Below are positions 10,101 to 20,012 of a DNA stretch of 64,000 nucleotides, piece by piece. The DNA comes from Setophaga petechia (Eukaryota > Chordata > Aves > Passeriformes > Parulidae): assembly GCA_024362935.1 (NCBI GenBank), contig JANCRA010000065.1, positions 2,418,001 through 2,482,000 on the forward strand. The letters are read 5' to 3'. Under the pieces are notes generated by a model. The model saw nothing but the letters and a program-made list of their open reading frames with translations, ran no database searches and was not told where the DNA came from. Numbering within the stretch: the first letter of the stretch is position 1; each line of letters starts with the position of its first letter. Both the position numbers and the translations under genes were made by a program.

Positions 10101-10329
10101 CTAAAAATCTCTCTCAAGGAGACATTTAAAAGGAATTACAATTGTTTGTGTACTCTGAGTGGGACTCACTGGAAAAATACCAACAAGAGATTCTCAGGAG
10201 CTCAAAACAACAAAACAGTCTTTACTGGCAACTTTAGAAAATTAGAGAAGCTTGGCAAATGGTTTAATACAACAGTCAATCAGTCAAAAACACATTTTGC
10301 ATTAACTTGGCCCATTCAATTTCACAAAC

Positions 10330-10800
10330 TCTTAGCTCGTTCAATTTTAACTTACTCAAAATTTGCAAGAGGAGGGAATAAGAAGAAGACACAGAAAGAT
10401 AGCAAGACAAAAAAGATACAGAGAAGCACACACAGAGCTACCAACTCCTGGATTCCAGCACTGTTCAGATCGAAATTCCAAGAGGATGCAGGGTCAAGAT
10501 GTGTGCTCACCTTCTGGTCAGCCTTCAATACCCCTTGGTCTCCCTGGGCCCTTCCCCCAGGTGAGACTTGGGCTCATTGGTCCCTCAGGAGCTGGGCTGG
10601 GGGCTACAGAGGTGGCAGTGGAGCATTGCCTGTACTGTGCCAGGGACTGGCAGCCACTGCTGGGCTGGGATAGAGGCTCTGGGGGGATTGGGGTTCCAGG
10701 GCAGGGCAGGGCTGTGCTTACAGGGCAGGGCAAAGCTGGACCTCCACCTTCCTCCCCCACACAGATGAAATGTTTTCAGCCAACAATCTCTTCCAGTCTG
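10330..10800 (-). repeat. Copy of a promoter/exon-like repeat, minus orientation
   Basis: The stretch 10360-10460 (antisense of a CTTCTTCTTATTCCCTCC-type pyrimidine tract, with CTCCTGGATTCCAGCACTG) matches 44930-45060. It more distantly matches 16940-17080 and 38250-38400. The GC-rich remainder to 10800 matches 44640-44870. Confidence 0.5.
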
Positions 10801-10819
10801 TCACAACTGCCTGGGGAAT

Positions 10820-11390
10820 GTTGGAGGTGGAACCCAAATTTGGCCATAGGCACCTGGACTAGAAGGACAGTTCTTTTCCATAGTAAGGAAAGCACAGAGC
10901 CCCAGTGTCTGGAAGGCAGGTGAGAGCCTCAGTAAGCCAAGGTCAGCCAGACTTGTCAGGAATGGCAGATTTTGTCTGGAAGCACACTTTGGATTTAAGG
11001 AATTTTGGAGGTGGAACCCCAATCTCACCCATGGGTACCTGGAGAAGCAGGATGGTTCTTTCCCATAAGAAGGAAAGCACGGAGCCTTCCCCAGTGGGGA
11101 CTGATGGGAGGTGACCCTTGTGTAACCATTGCCAGCCAGACTTCTCCTGGCAATATTCCTATGGGAACAATCTCTGGATATAAGGAAATTTGGAGGTGAA
11201 ATCCCAATTCTGGCCATGCGTGCGTGGAGGAGAAGGACAGATCTTTTCCATATGAAAGAAAGTACAGAACACCAGTGTTTCAATAGCAGATAAGAGGAGA
11301 CCCTCAACATGCCAAAGTTAAATGGACCAGTCAGGCAGTCCATGGGAGGTCAAACCAACAGGACCTTTTCTGTGTTCCCTTGGTTTTATG
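10820..11390 (+). repeat. Satellite of about 185-bp units, block 1
   Basis: The landmark GGAGGTGGAA recurs at 10823, 11009 and (as GGAGGTGAAA) about 11190, giving units of roughly 181-186 bases. Each unit also carries a TTTTCCATA..AAGGAAAGCACAG-type stretch and GCCAGCCAGACTTGTC. Related blocks lie at 15060-15480, 15800-16490, 35840-36350, 37165-37490, 39250-39560, 39920-40345, 44400-44600, 56480-56990 and 57620-57935. Confidence 0.75.
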
Positions 11391-12090
11391 GAGCCCCATA
11401 TTGTCACAATGACCCCTTGATTACAAAAAGATTTGCAGTGTCACAATGGTCCCAACGATTCCATGAGGCCTTGTGGTGTCACAATGGTCTCCATGGTTCC
11501 CCAGGCCCCACAGTGTGATGTGACTCCTCTATTCCATGAGCCTTGCAATGTCACAATGGACCTTTGGACCCTGGGGGTTTGCAGTGTCACAATGGTCTCC
11601 TTTGGCTCCACAGTGTCACAATGGACGGCTGATGACATCAGGTCCTGCAATGTCACCCTGGAGCTTTGGTTCCATGCAACCCTGCAGTGTCACAAAGGCC
11701 TCTTGGGTTCACAAGGCCCCACAGTATCAGAATGGTCCTCTTGGTTCTGTGGGGACCCCCAGGGTCACAATGGACTCATTGGTTCCCTGAGGCCACACAG
11801 TGTCACAATGCTTTGCTTATTCCATGGGGTCTCACAGTGTCACAATGGTCTCCATGATTCCATGAGTCCCCTCAGTGTCACAATGGCCCCTTAATTCCAT
11901 GACACCCCAAAGTGTCACAATGGCCTCCATTGTTCCATGAGGCCCAGTCGTGTCACAATGGACCCTTGGTTTGATGGGGCCTCTCAGTGGCACAATGATC
12001 TCTGCATTCCGTGGAGCCACACAGAGTCAGAACCGTCCCCCTGGTTCCATGAGACCCCACAGGGTCACAATGGTCCCTTGGTTCCATGGG
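11390..12090 (+). repeat. TGTCACAATGG minisatellite, array 2
   Basis: A clear run of units is seen around 11838-12020 with lengths 38, 37, 38, 37 and 37. Each starts TGTCACAATGG and contains TTCCATGAG. It follows directly on the 185-bp satellite through the join CCTTGGTTTTATGGAGCCCC. Its inverted counterpart is 43305-44395. Confidence 0.85.
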
Positions 12091-12750
12091 CCCTGTGCTG
12101 CTGCATTCCCCCCTCCCCTTCTCAGCCCGCCCTGCCAGCTGAGAAATGCTCCTTGGGGCTGGGCCTTGGCCAGCAGCCCCTGGGCTCAGCTCCTCTGCAG
12201 CTCATCACAAACACTGGCTGCTCCAGCCACTGCTGCTGCCCAACCAGCTCCTGCTTTCTGTAGGAGCAGCCCTGGGAACTGTTTTTGTTCCCTCCGTGGC
12301 ACAACATCCCTGTTCTCACACTGCCAAAGAAAGCTGTTGGTGCCAAGTGCAGCCAGGATGAACCATTGCTGGGACTGCAGCCCCTCTCTTGGGGCCCTAC
12401 AAACAGCGCTCCAAAAGGAGCCCTTGGAGCTCTCCTGGGCCAGCCACTCCCTCTGAGTGGGGCCTCTCCCAGCCGGGAACTCTCCCGTTTGCTGCACTTG
12501 GGGATCCCCAACAACGACGGAGCCTGGGCCGATCCCTCCACTCCTCCAGGCTCAACCCTTCACCCACTGCTGGGGAGATGCCAAAGGATCCACAGGGAGC
12601 ATTTCCTGCCCTCAGGGGAATTTCTCTCAGGTGCCTTGCACTGACTCTTTGTGTCTGTGTGCACACAGGAGTGCCTGTGCTGGGGAAATGTGGCAGAAAT
12701 GCTGCTCTCTGAGGGGTTTGAGTGCCTTGGATAGCTGAGTCAGTCAGACC
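12091..12750. repeat. GC-rich duplicated segment
   Basis: It matches 42650-43290 inverted, with shared landmarks such as GCACAACATCCCTGTTCTCA. No gene or domain is recognised despite overlapping open frames. Confidence 0.6.
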
Positions 12751-13283
12751 TGTAAGTGAGGTTAAGTCATGAGGTCTCAGTGAAGTTAAATGCTGCTTAA
12801 AGCTGTTCTTTCCCTAAGTTGTTATGTTTAATAAGTTATAAGCAAAGTTAAACATTTTTAAGTGTTATTGCTCTGTTAAATTGCAAAGTCATACGTTATA
12901 ACTTAGGTTAAATACACTCTGTTCTTTTGCTAAATTGTAAAGTTTAAGGTATCAGTTAAAATTAAGGTATAAATTCAGTCCTGTTCAGATTGAGCTCTGT
13001 TAAGCTTTTGGGCCATATTCCTTTTATCCTTGCCCTCACTACTCTTTTTGTCCTTGTGTGACACATACACACAGACAGTTTTCAGTTTATTTCTGGTTTG
13101 ATTGCCTGGATTTGGTTTGGTTTTGTTGTTGCTTTGTTTCCTTGGTGTGCCTGAAGTGTCCACTCAGGAGCAGAGTGACTCTTGCCAAGGAACTTTGTGC
13201 TGCTGTCCCTTAATATTAAATCTGGTTTTTGCTGATCCCTTGCTGGGGATTTTTTCAGCGCTCTCAAGGCCTCGTTGGTAACA
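12751..13283 (+). mobile_element. Candidate LTR (left-arm copy)
   Basis: It begins TGTAAGTGAGGTTAAGT and ends CTCGTTGGTAACA (TG...CA). The U3-like part is rich in GTTAA/TTAAGTT repeats. Further on come CCTTTTATCC (TATA-like) and CCCTTAATATTAAATCTGG (ATTAAA poly(A)-like signal), then a short U5-like tail. The inverted arm carries the same unit at 42130-42647. No internal retroviral region or target duplication is seen. Confidence 0.45.
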
Positions 13284-13555
13284 GGGTGAAGGAGCCCTGG
13301 CCCAGGCTCTGGCCCTGGGGGACACAGGGAAGCTGCCGGGGGGTCCCTGTCCCCCTGTGCCACCCCCAGGGCCCCGGCCCCCCGTCCCCGTGTCAGGCTC
13401 TGGGGTCGATCTGGTGGAACATCCTCTGGGGGAGGCTGCGGGGCCGGGGGCAGGGGGACCCGGGGGGACAGGGGACCCCGCTGTGCACGAGCAGGGTTGG
13501 ACTGCTCTGGGGGGAGCTGTGAGGGGGCTGGGGCAGAGTGACCTCCCCAGTGACC
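13284..13555. other. Very GC-rich segment, no gene
   Basis: Runs of C and G with no recognised coding potential. The inverted copy is at about 41870-42130. Confidence 0.5.
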
Positions 13556-14085
13556 TCACACAGCCCCTGTGATGTCACATAGCACCCTTGTGATGTCACA
13601 CAGTCCCTGTGATGTCACACTGCCCCTGTGATGTCGTATAGCCCCTGTGATGTCACACTGCCATCCGTGACGTCACACACCTCTGTGATGTAACAGAGCC
13701 CCTGTGATGTCACAGAGCTACCTGTGATGTCACTCTGCCCTGTGATGTCACACAGCCATCTGTGATGTCACAGGGCACCTAAGATTTCATATAGCCTCAT
13801 GTGATGTCCCCAACCACTCTGTTATGTCACACAGCCTCCTGTGATGTCATTCAGCTGCTGTGTGATGTCACATAGCAGCTTTGTGATGTCACAGCCTTGT
13901 CTGTGATGTCACAGGCTTCTCTATGACATCACACAGCTGCTCTGTGATATTATACTCTGTCACAACCCACATTGTGATGTCACAGAGCCACCTTCTATGA
14001 TGTCACAGCTAGCTCTGTGATGTCACAACCCCCTCAGTGCTGTCACACAACCCCACTCTGTGCTGTCACACAGTCCCTTGCTGCT
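13556..14085 (+). repeat. TGTGATGTCACA (CRE-like) minisatellite, left copy
   Basis: About 20-26 units of roughly 18-24 bases are built on CTGTGATGTCACA-(N)-GCC. Most contain TGATGTCA, one change from the CRE/ATF palindrome. A perfect TGACGTCA lies at 13668-13675. The inverted copy at 41330-41880 has its own perfect site. Confidence 0.8.
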
Positions 14086-14089
14086 CTGG

Positions 14090-15050
14090 GCCTCTATGAC
14101 ACAGTCACAGAGGAGCTGCTGTGACACAGCCCCCTCTGGGACATGCCACAGCCCCTGCCAGTGCTGAGCCCCTGTGAGCTCTGTCTGTACCCTGCTGGTG
14201 TCCCTGAGGGGCCCTGGCAGTGCTCCAGCCCTGCTGGGCTGTGCACAGGAGCTGCTCCTGGCCAGAGCTGTCTCTCTGCAGCGCTGCCCTTGCCAGGAGC
14301 TGCTTCTGGGCCAGGAGCCCAGCCCAGCTCAGCAGCACAGACACAGCACAAGGACTTTAATGACCCTCTGGGGCTTTGGTGCTCTTTGCATCAGACTCAG
14401 TCCCTCAGAGAGGGCTCAAAGAACTTCTCAAGAGCTCAAAGTGAGATTGAAATACTGAAATTTCTTGTACTTTAAAGAGGTCCCTGTGAGGGACAGGACT
14501 GAGAAAGTGTCCCCAGGCTCCAGGGAGAGCAGAACACTGCAGGCAGTGATGACAGATGGGGACAAATAAGGGAAAGGTGTCTCTGATGCTGAGCAAACCT
14601 GTGCCTCTGTCCCTGCAGGCTGTCGGCATCCCCCGGCTGCCCCACCTGGCTGGGCCCTTCCTTTGCTGACAGCTCTGCCTCCTGCCTGCCTCTGCCTGCC
14701 CACACAGAGCCTTGGGCTGCTCCAGGCTCCTGCTGGGGACGTGCTGCACCACTGCCCTGCCCTGGCAGGGAAATTCCTTTCTCCTGGTGCCAGGCTGGGC
14801 CTCCCCAGCTGCCCTTGGCATTAATTCTTTCTTTCTCTGGCTGTTTTCCACTATGTCAAAAGGATCCACCATCCCTGAAATCTCCCTTTAAACACTCTCA
14901 TGGCTCTGCTCCACCCCACTGAGCACAGAGCTCCTTTGTCCCTATACAATGCTCATGTGCCCAAGGCCTCCAACCCCCTCCTTGGGACATCTCTGGCTTA
15001 TCTCCAAGGTGTTTCCAAATGAAAACATTCAGCTCATAGTCTAAGAAAAT
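14090..15050. repeat. Duplicated segment resembling the OR upstream region
   Basis: The stretch 14210-14560 resembles, in reverse, parts of the OR upstream block (compare 3300-3540, with GTGTCTGTGCTGCTGAGCTG on one strand). The part 14570-15050 matches 40380-41250 inverted. No gene is recognised. Confidence 0.5.
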
Positions 15051-15059
15051 CACCAGAGG

Positions 15060-15485
15060 ACAGGGCCAGCCCAACCTGTCTGTCCTGGCTACTTTTGTCT
15101 GGGAGCAATCCTTGGATATATAGAATTTGGGAGGCCAAATTCTAATTTTGGCCATGGTCCCTGGACAAGAAGCCCCGTTCTTTTCCATAGGAATGAAGGA
15201 ACAGAGCCCCAGTGTTTCATGGACAGATGAGAGGTGACCACCAGAGGCCAAGGCCAGCCAGAGCTGGCAGGTTTTGTTTTGCACGATGCCCTTGCAAATA
15301 GGAATTTCTTTAGGGAGAGTACCAATTTTGGCAATGGGCATCTGAAAAGTCAGACAGCTCTTTTCCATAGCAAGGAAAGCACGGAGCCCCAGTGCTCCAG
15401 GAGCTGATGAGAGGCAGCCCTTGACATCCCAAGATCAGCCAGAGCTGTCAGGTGGCCCCTGGGAGGTCAAGCCAGCCAGAGCTGT
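15060..15485 (+). repeat. 185-bp satellite, block 2
   Basis: Two degenerate units contain TTTTCCATAGGAATGAAGG and TTTTCCATAGCAAGGAAAGC. The inverted counterpart is 39920-40345. Confidence 0.65.
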
Positions 15486-15489
15486 TCAT

Positions 15490-15790
15490 GTTCCCTGGGT
15501 TCCCTGGAGTCCCACAGTGTCCCAATGATCCCTTGCTTCCAGGAGGCCCCACAGTGTCCCAATGTCCCCTTGGTGACACGAGGCCCTGAAGGTTGGAATG
15601 GTCTCCAAGGTTCCATCAGGCCCCACAGAGCCACAATGGTCTCTGGGTCCATGAAGCCCCTCTGTGTCACCATAGCCCCTTGGTTCCATGAGCTTCAGTG
15701 GTGCCACAATGATCCCCTTGGTTCCATGGGCTCCAGTGGTGCCACAATGATCCCCTTGGTTCCATAAGGTCCCCACAGTGTCCCAGCTAT
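15490..15790 (+). repeat. TGTCACAATGG minisatellite, array 3
   Basis: Diverged units (AGTGTCCCAATG, GTGCCACAATGATCCCCTTG). The last two are near-identical GGTGCCACAATGATCCCC repeats. The inverted counterpart is 39560-39910, where this sub-unit is amplified to four to five copies. Confidence 0.7.
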
Positions 15791-15799
15791 CTCCATTAG

Positions 15800-16490
15800 A
15801 AGGAAAGCACCCAGCCGCAGTGTTTGGACAGCAGGGGAGAGGCAGCCCCAGGGAGGCCAAGGGCAGCCAGACCTGTCTGTCCTGGCACCTTTTGTCTAGG
15901 GGCTATCCTTGGACATGGGGCATTTTGGAGGTGGAATCTCAGTTTTGGCTCTGGGTGCCTGGACAGGAAGAGTTCTTTTAATTAGGAAGGAAAGCACAGA
16001 ACTCCAGTGTTTCAGAGGCAGATGAGGGCCAGCCCTCAGGAAGCCAAGGCCAGTCAGACTTCTCAGTCCTGGAAGCTTCTGTCTGGCAGCTATCCTTGGA
16101 TATAGGGAATTCCAGAGGCAGTTGCCCAGTTTTGGCCATGAGTTCCTGATTGAGATGGATGGTTTTTTCCCATAAGAAAGAAAAGCACATGGTCCCAAGG
16201 TTTCAAAGGCAGATGAGAGGTGGCCCCAGGTAGCCAAGGCAGCCAGATCTGTCTCTCCTGGCAGATTTCATCTGGGAACAAGCTTTGCATGTAAGGGAAT
16301 TTGGAGAAGGAATCCCAGTTTTGGCCATAGGGCCCTGGAGGAGGATCAGGACAGTTCTCTCCCATAGGAAGGAGAGCCCAGAGCCCCAGGGCTTCAGGGG
16401 CAGATGAGGAGCAGCCCTCGACGTGCCAAGGTCAGCCAGACCTGTCCAGCAGCCCCCGGGAGGCCAAACCAGCCACACCTGCTCCCTGTC
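15800..16490 (+). repeat. 185-bp satellite, block 3
   Basis: Three to four degenerate units with recurring TCCTTGGATATAGGGAATT and CAGTTTTGGCCATGAG landmarks. Confidence 0.65.
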
Positions 16491-16494
16491 CCCT

Positions 16495-16920
16495 TGGTTC
16501 CATGGGGCCCCACAGTGTCCCAAGGGTCTCCTTGATTCCAGGAGTCCCTGCAGTGTCACACTGTTCTCCTTTCTTCTGCAGTGTCACAACGGCCCCTTGG
16601 CTTCCCTGAGCCCTTGCAATGTCCCCATGGACCCTTGGCTCCCTGTGGCCCCGCTGTGTCACAGTGGCCCCTTGGTTCCATGGGCCCCACAGCTTCATCT
16701 TTGGCCCTCGGTTCCACAGGGGGCCTGAGCTTAACAATGGTCCCCCTGATTCTGTGAGGCACCAGAGCATCACAATGGTCTCTTTGCTGCCATGAGGTTC
16801 CATAGTGCCACCATGGTGTCCTTGGATCTGCATTGTCACAGTGTTCCCTTGGTTCCATGAGTTTCTGGACTGTCAGCAATGGTTTCTTTGTTCCAGAGGG
16901 GCCTTGATGTGTCACAAGGG
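16495..16920 (+). repeat. TGTCACAATGG minisatellite, array 4
   Basis: Degenerate units such as AGTGTCACACTGTTCTCC and AGTGTCACAACGGCCCC, following directly on the 185-bp satellite. Confidence 0.7.
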
Positions 16921-16929
16921 CTTCGTGGC

Positions 16930-17285
16930 TGGGGTTTGTGTCTCACCCACACTGGAACCCAGCATTTGATAGCCATGTGCATTTCTTTCTACAGAGCTTC
17001 TGTCTTCCTGTCTCTCTTTCTTCTCCTTCTAGTGTTCTTGATCTGGAACATTTCTGATACCTCAACAACTGAAGTGATTAAACGTTTCCAGGTGCAACGG
17101 GCTGAGTTAATGAAGTTATTGCTATGGTGTTTTATGTTGAATTGGATGTTTTATTAAATCTTTGCCCAAAGTTTCTTGATTTTCTGTACTTTGCCAGTAA
17201 AATTTTGTGTTATTTGACCTCTGGGAGAACATATGGTTGGTGTTTCTCCCATGCACCAAACTCCAGTAAAGGAACCCTTGGTTAC
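16930..17285 (+). repeat. Copy of the promoter/exon-like repeat, then AT-rich spacer
   Basis: GTGTCTCACCCACACTGGAA followed by a TCTTTCTTCTCCTTCTA tract and CTGGAACATTTCTG aligns with 38240-38400. Beyond 17160 nothing is recognised. Confidence 0.45.
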
Positions 17286-17709
17286 TGTGAGAAACGACTG
17301 CTGACTTTCAAAATTTTAAAAGGTTTATTCAACCTTAACAAAAATGACAACAAAAGGGACTAAATAAGGAAGAACAGGCCTGGGAGCTCCCCTCGTGGCT
17401 GCCTGCCACATGCCTGGCTCATCCTCAGGATGGACGCTTCGCCTTTACACCCCAGGGATTGCATTGGCCAACCCTGGCCCCTCCCACAGTCTTTCAGTCA
17501 ACTCTTCTCTGCTGTTTATTGGTGGAGTCTGCTTTCCTGCAGCTTGATTGGAGGGTCAGGTGCTGTCATGCCACGCCCCCTCGCCGAGGAACAAGTTTTT
17601 GTCCTCACCCTCTTTCCACCTGTCCTGGATGTCTCGGGCTGTCTGATGTAACAATAGGGGGGAAAGGGGCTGTGGGGAGAGCAGAGGACATCTAAACAAC
17701 AGACTGCAA
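17286..17709 (-). mobile_element. Candidate solo LTR, minus strand
   Basis: On the minus strand it ends GGTTGAATAAACC, then GTCGTTTCTCACA. This closely resembles the end of the element at 59742-60152 (GGTTTAATAAACCTC...GTAGTTTCTCACA). The 5' end is placed at TGCAGTCTGTTG. CCAAT-type boxes (ATTGG) occur in the U3-like part. No coding region is attached. Confidence 0.45.
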
Positions 17710-17809
17710 TAACATAATCACACATCAATAAAGCTTCTCTTAATATTCACACAGTATTCATCCCTTAATTGTGAGAGCCAATCATCTCATTAGCCATCTA
17801 TAACACAAA

Positions 17810-18130
17810 GGGACCTAAAACCACCGTTAAAAGGCTTGGTTCAACCTAAAATTATGCAGAGGCCTAAAATCAGCCAAAGGCATCTAAAATCCACCCTAAA
17901 CCTGCCCAGTTTATCCTAAAATCACCCAAACAGGCGCCCAAACTCCACCCAAATGAGCTAATATGATCCAAATGAAATCAAAAATCCACCCTAAAACCCA
18001 CCAGATTTGGCCTAAAATCAGTCAAAGGGGCCTAAAATCCACCCTAAAAGGACTGAAATCACTGCAAGAGATCTGAAACCCACCCTAAACCTGCCCAGTT
18101 TGGCCTAAAATCACCCAAATGGGCCTAAAT
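17810..18130 (+). repeat. Minisatellite with CCTAAAATC core
   Basis: Degenerate repeats of GGCCTAAAATCACCCAAA and AAATCCACCCTAAACCTGCC, A/C-rich on this strand. Confidence 0.75.
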
Positions 18131-18134
18131 TCTC

Positions 18135-18770
18135 CGGGACTGAGACAAAACCCAGCAGCAGAACCAGCACCAGCAGCAAGACTGAGACCGACACTGGAAC
18201 TGGGATTGGCAGCACTACAGGACCGGCACCGGGACTGGGACCGAGACCCAGACCAGAACCAGCACCAGAACTGGCACTGGGACCAAGACTGGGACCAAGC
18301 CTGACACTGGGACCAGCACCAGGAGTGCTTTGGAACTGGGACTGGCACCAGCAGCTCCAGGACTGGGATCAGGACCGAGACTGGAACCCGGCACCCGCAG
18401 CGGGACTGCTCTGGGACCGAGACCAGGACCGAGACCGGGAGCCCTCCAGGACTGAGACCGAGAGCGTCACCGGAACCAGCACCGAGACTGGCAGCGCTCT
18501 GGGACCGGGACCGAGGCTGAGATTGGCACTGGGAGCACTCTGGGACCAAGACCAGAACCAGTAGCAGCACTGGGTCCAGAACTGCTCTGAGACTGAGACT
18601 GAGACTGGGACTGGCACCGCTCTGGGATTGAGATTGACACAAGAACCAGAATCAGCACTGGGAGTGCTCCGGGACTAAGACAAAGACCGAGGCTGGCACT
18701 GGGACCGAGATCAGCGCCAGGATCAGAGACTGGCACCAGGATTGGAAATGTGATTGTAAATGGGATTGGC
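18135..18770 (+). repeat. GGGACCGAGAC-type minisatellite
   Basis: Hexamer-based repeats (GGGACC, GAGACT, GGCACT, AACCAG) with little interruption. The minus strand gives a low-complexity VPVPVSVSV-like translation that is not a protein. Confidence 0.8.
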
Positions 18771-18879
18771 ACTGGGATCCCTCCTGGACCTCTGGATTCA
18801 TTCCAGAGAGCTTTGGCTGCACCCCGGGCAGGATGGGGAGGGACACCTGGGGAGGGCAGGACCCCCTTGGTTCACATTG

Positions 18880-19110
18880 ATCCGGTGCAGCCATCCCGGT
18901 CCATATGGTCCAGTTTGGATGATCTCAGTCTCTGCTCCTAATCCCTATGGTCCCAGCATGTGAAACCCTAGTCCACGTGATCCCAGTCTATACAATCCCA
19001 ACCCACACAATCCCAGTCTGCATGACCCAAGTCTGCATGGTCCTGATCCATATGGTCCCAGTCTGTGGAGTCCCAGTCCACATGATCCCAGTCTGCATGG
19101 TCCTGCACAG
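18880..19110 (+). repeat. Minisatellite of about 18-bp units
   Basis: Units such as CCACATGATCCCAGTCTG and CATGGTCCTGATCCATATGG recur about a dozen times. Confidence 0.75.
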
Positions 19111-20000
19111 CACACACTCCAAGGGTCTGGAATTCCAGTTCCAGCCAGGAAAAGATGTTCCTGCCCTTGAAGGCAAAGCTCTTAAGAAGGAGCCAAAAGC
19201 CAAGTGGAGCAAGATCCTACAGTGACATTTCACTGCCAGCCTTCATAACTTCACCCATGGCTTTTGTAACTCCTGCACTGGGAATTAAATCAGGGCAGGG
19301 TCTTTGGTGGCAGCTCTCCTGGCTCAAGGGAGACACTGAGAGAGAAACAGAGCAGGCAAAGAGAGGCAGGAGAGAAAGGAGGACACAAACACAATCAGCT
19401 GAGAAGGTGGCACTCTGCAAACAGAACTGCAACAGACTGAAAATGAATGGGACAGAAATCAGTAACTCTGAAAGTTTTATTTACTACCAAATACATCCCA
19501 CCCACCGAGTCCCACACAATCCCTATCCCACCACTCCAAATTTGGATCCCATTTCTCCCAATCTCCTCCCAACCCCATCTCACCCTGGCGACTGTGGAAT
19601 GGAGTGAGTTTGGCATGGGATTGAGTTTTTTAGGGTGGGAACAAGGCATTTTGAAGTGGGATTGAGCCTGTATGAATTAAAATTCAGTTGTTTGGCATGG
19701 GATTCATTTGTTTTGAGGTGATCCTCTTGGCTTTTGGAGTGCAAAGAGATGAAGAACACTGCTCAAAATCCCCCCCCAGACCACACAACTCCTCCAGAAA
19801 AATTGTCCCCAAACCATCAATCCCCTTTAAAAACGTCTTAAATTCTAGAACTTTAGACATCTTTGATCAATTTATTTCAATTAACCCTGTTTGGGCTGTT
19901 TTTAAGGGAAGATGAAGCAGAAGAAAATTAAGATCAAACCAAAAGGAAAAGAGCGCAGGTGTGTTCCCAACATGGATAACAGGGAATGGGAGTGACCACG
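19111..20000. other. 3' flank of the zinc-finger gene, no other gene seen
   Basis: Mixed sequence with short C-rich runs. The AT-rich stretch at 19800-19920 may hold the zinc-finger 3' UTR, but no clear signal was pinned down. Confidence 0.35.
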
Positions 20001-20012
20001 GCTGTGCCCAAA

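Larger units (their letters stand above)
2595..16500. repeat. Left arm of a large inverted duplication
   Basis: This segment corresponds, in reverse order and orientation, to about 39240-53780. Matching landmarks are OR1 with OR3; 6400-7880 with 49500-50660; 9480-10090 with 46720-47345; 10300-10900 with 44570-45070; 11390-12090 with 43305-44395; 12120-12750 with 42650-43280; 13560-14080 with 41330-41880; and 15060-15480 with 39920-40340. Arm-specific insertions break the match: 8724-9352 is found only here, and 45113-46600 only in the other arm. Limits were read by eye. Confidence 0.75.

Noticed and set aside
11433..11894. Repeated SVTM/CHNG-containing open frames here and in the other TGTCACAATGG arrays
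   Set aside because: Direct translation of the minisatellite unit; not protein-coding.
13556..14085. CRISPR-like regular repeats
   Set aside because: Repeats are short, degenerate and without unique spacers, in a vertebrate genome; a minisatellite.
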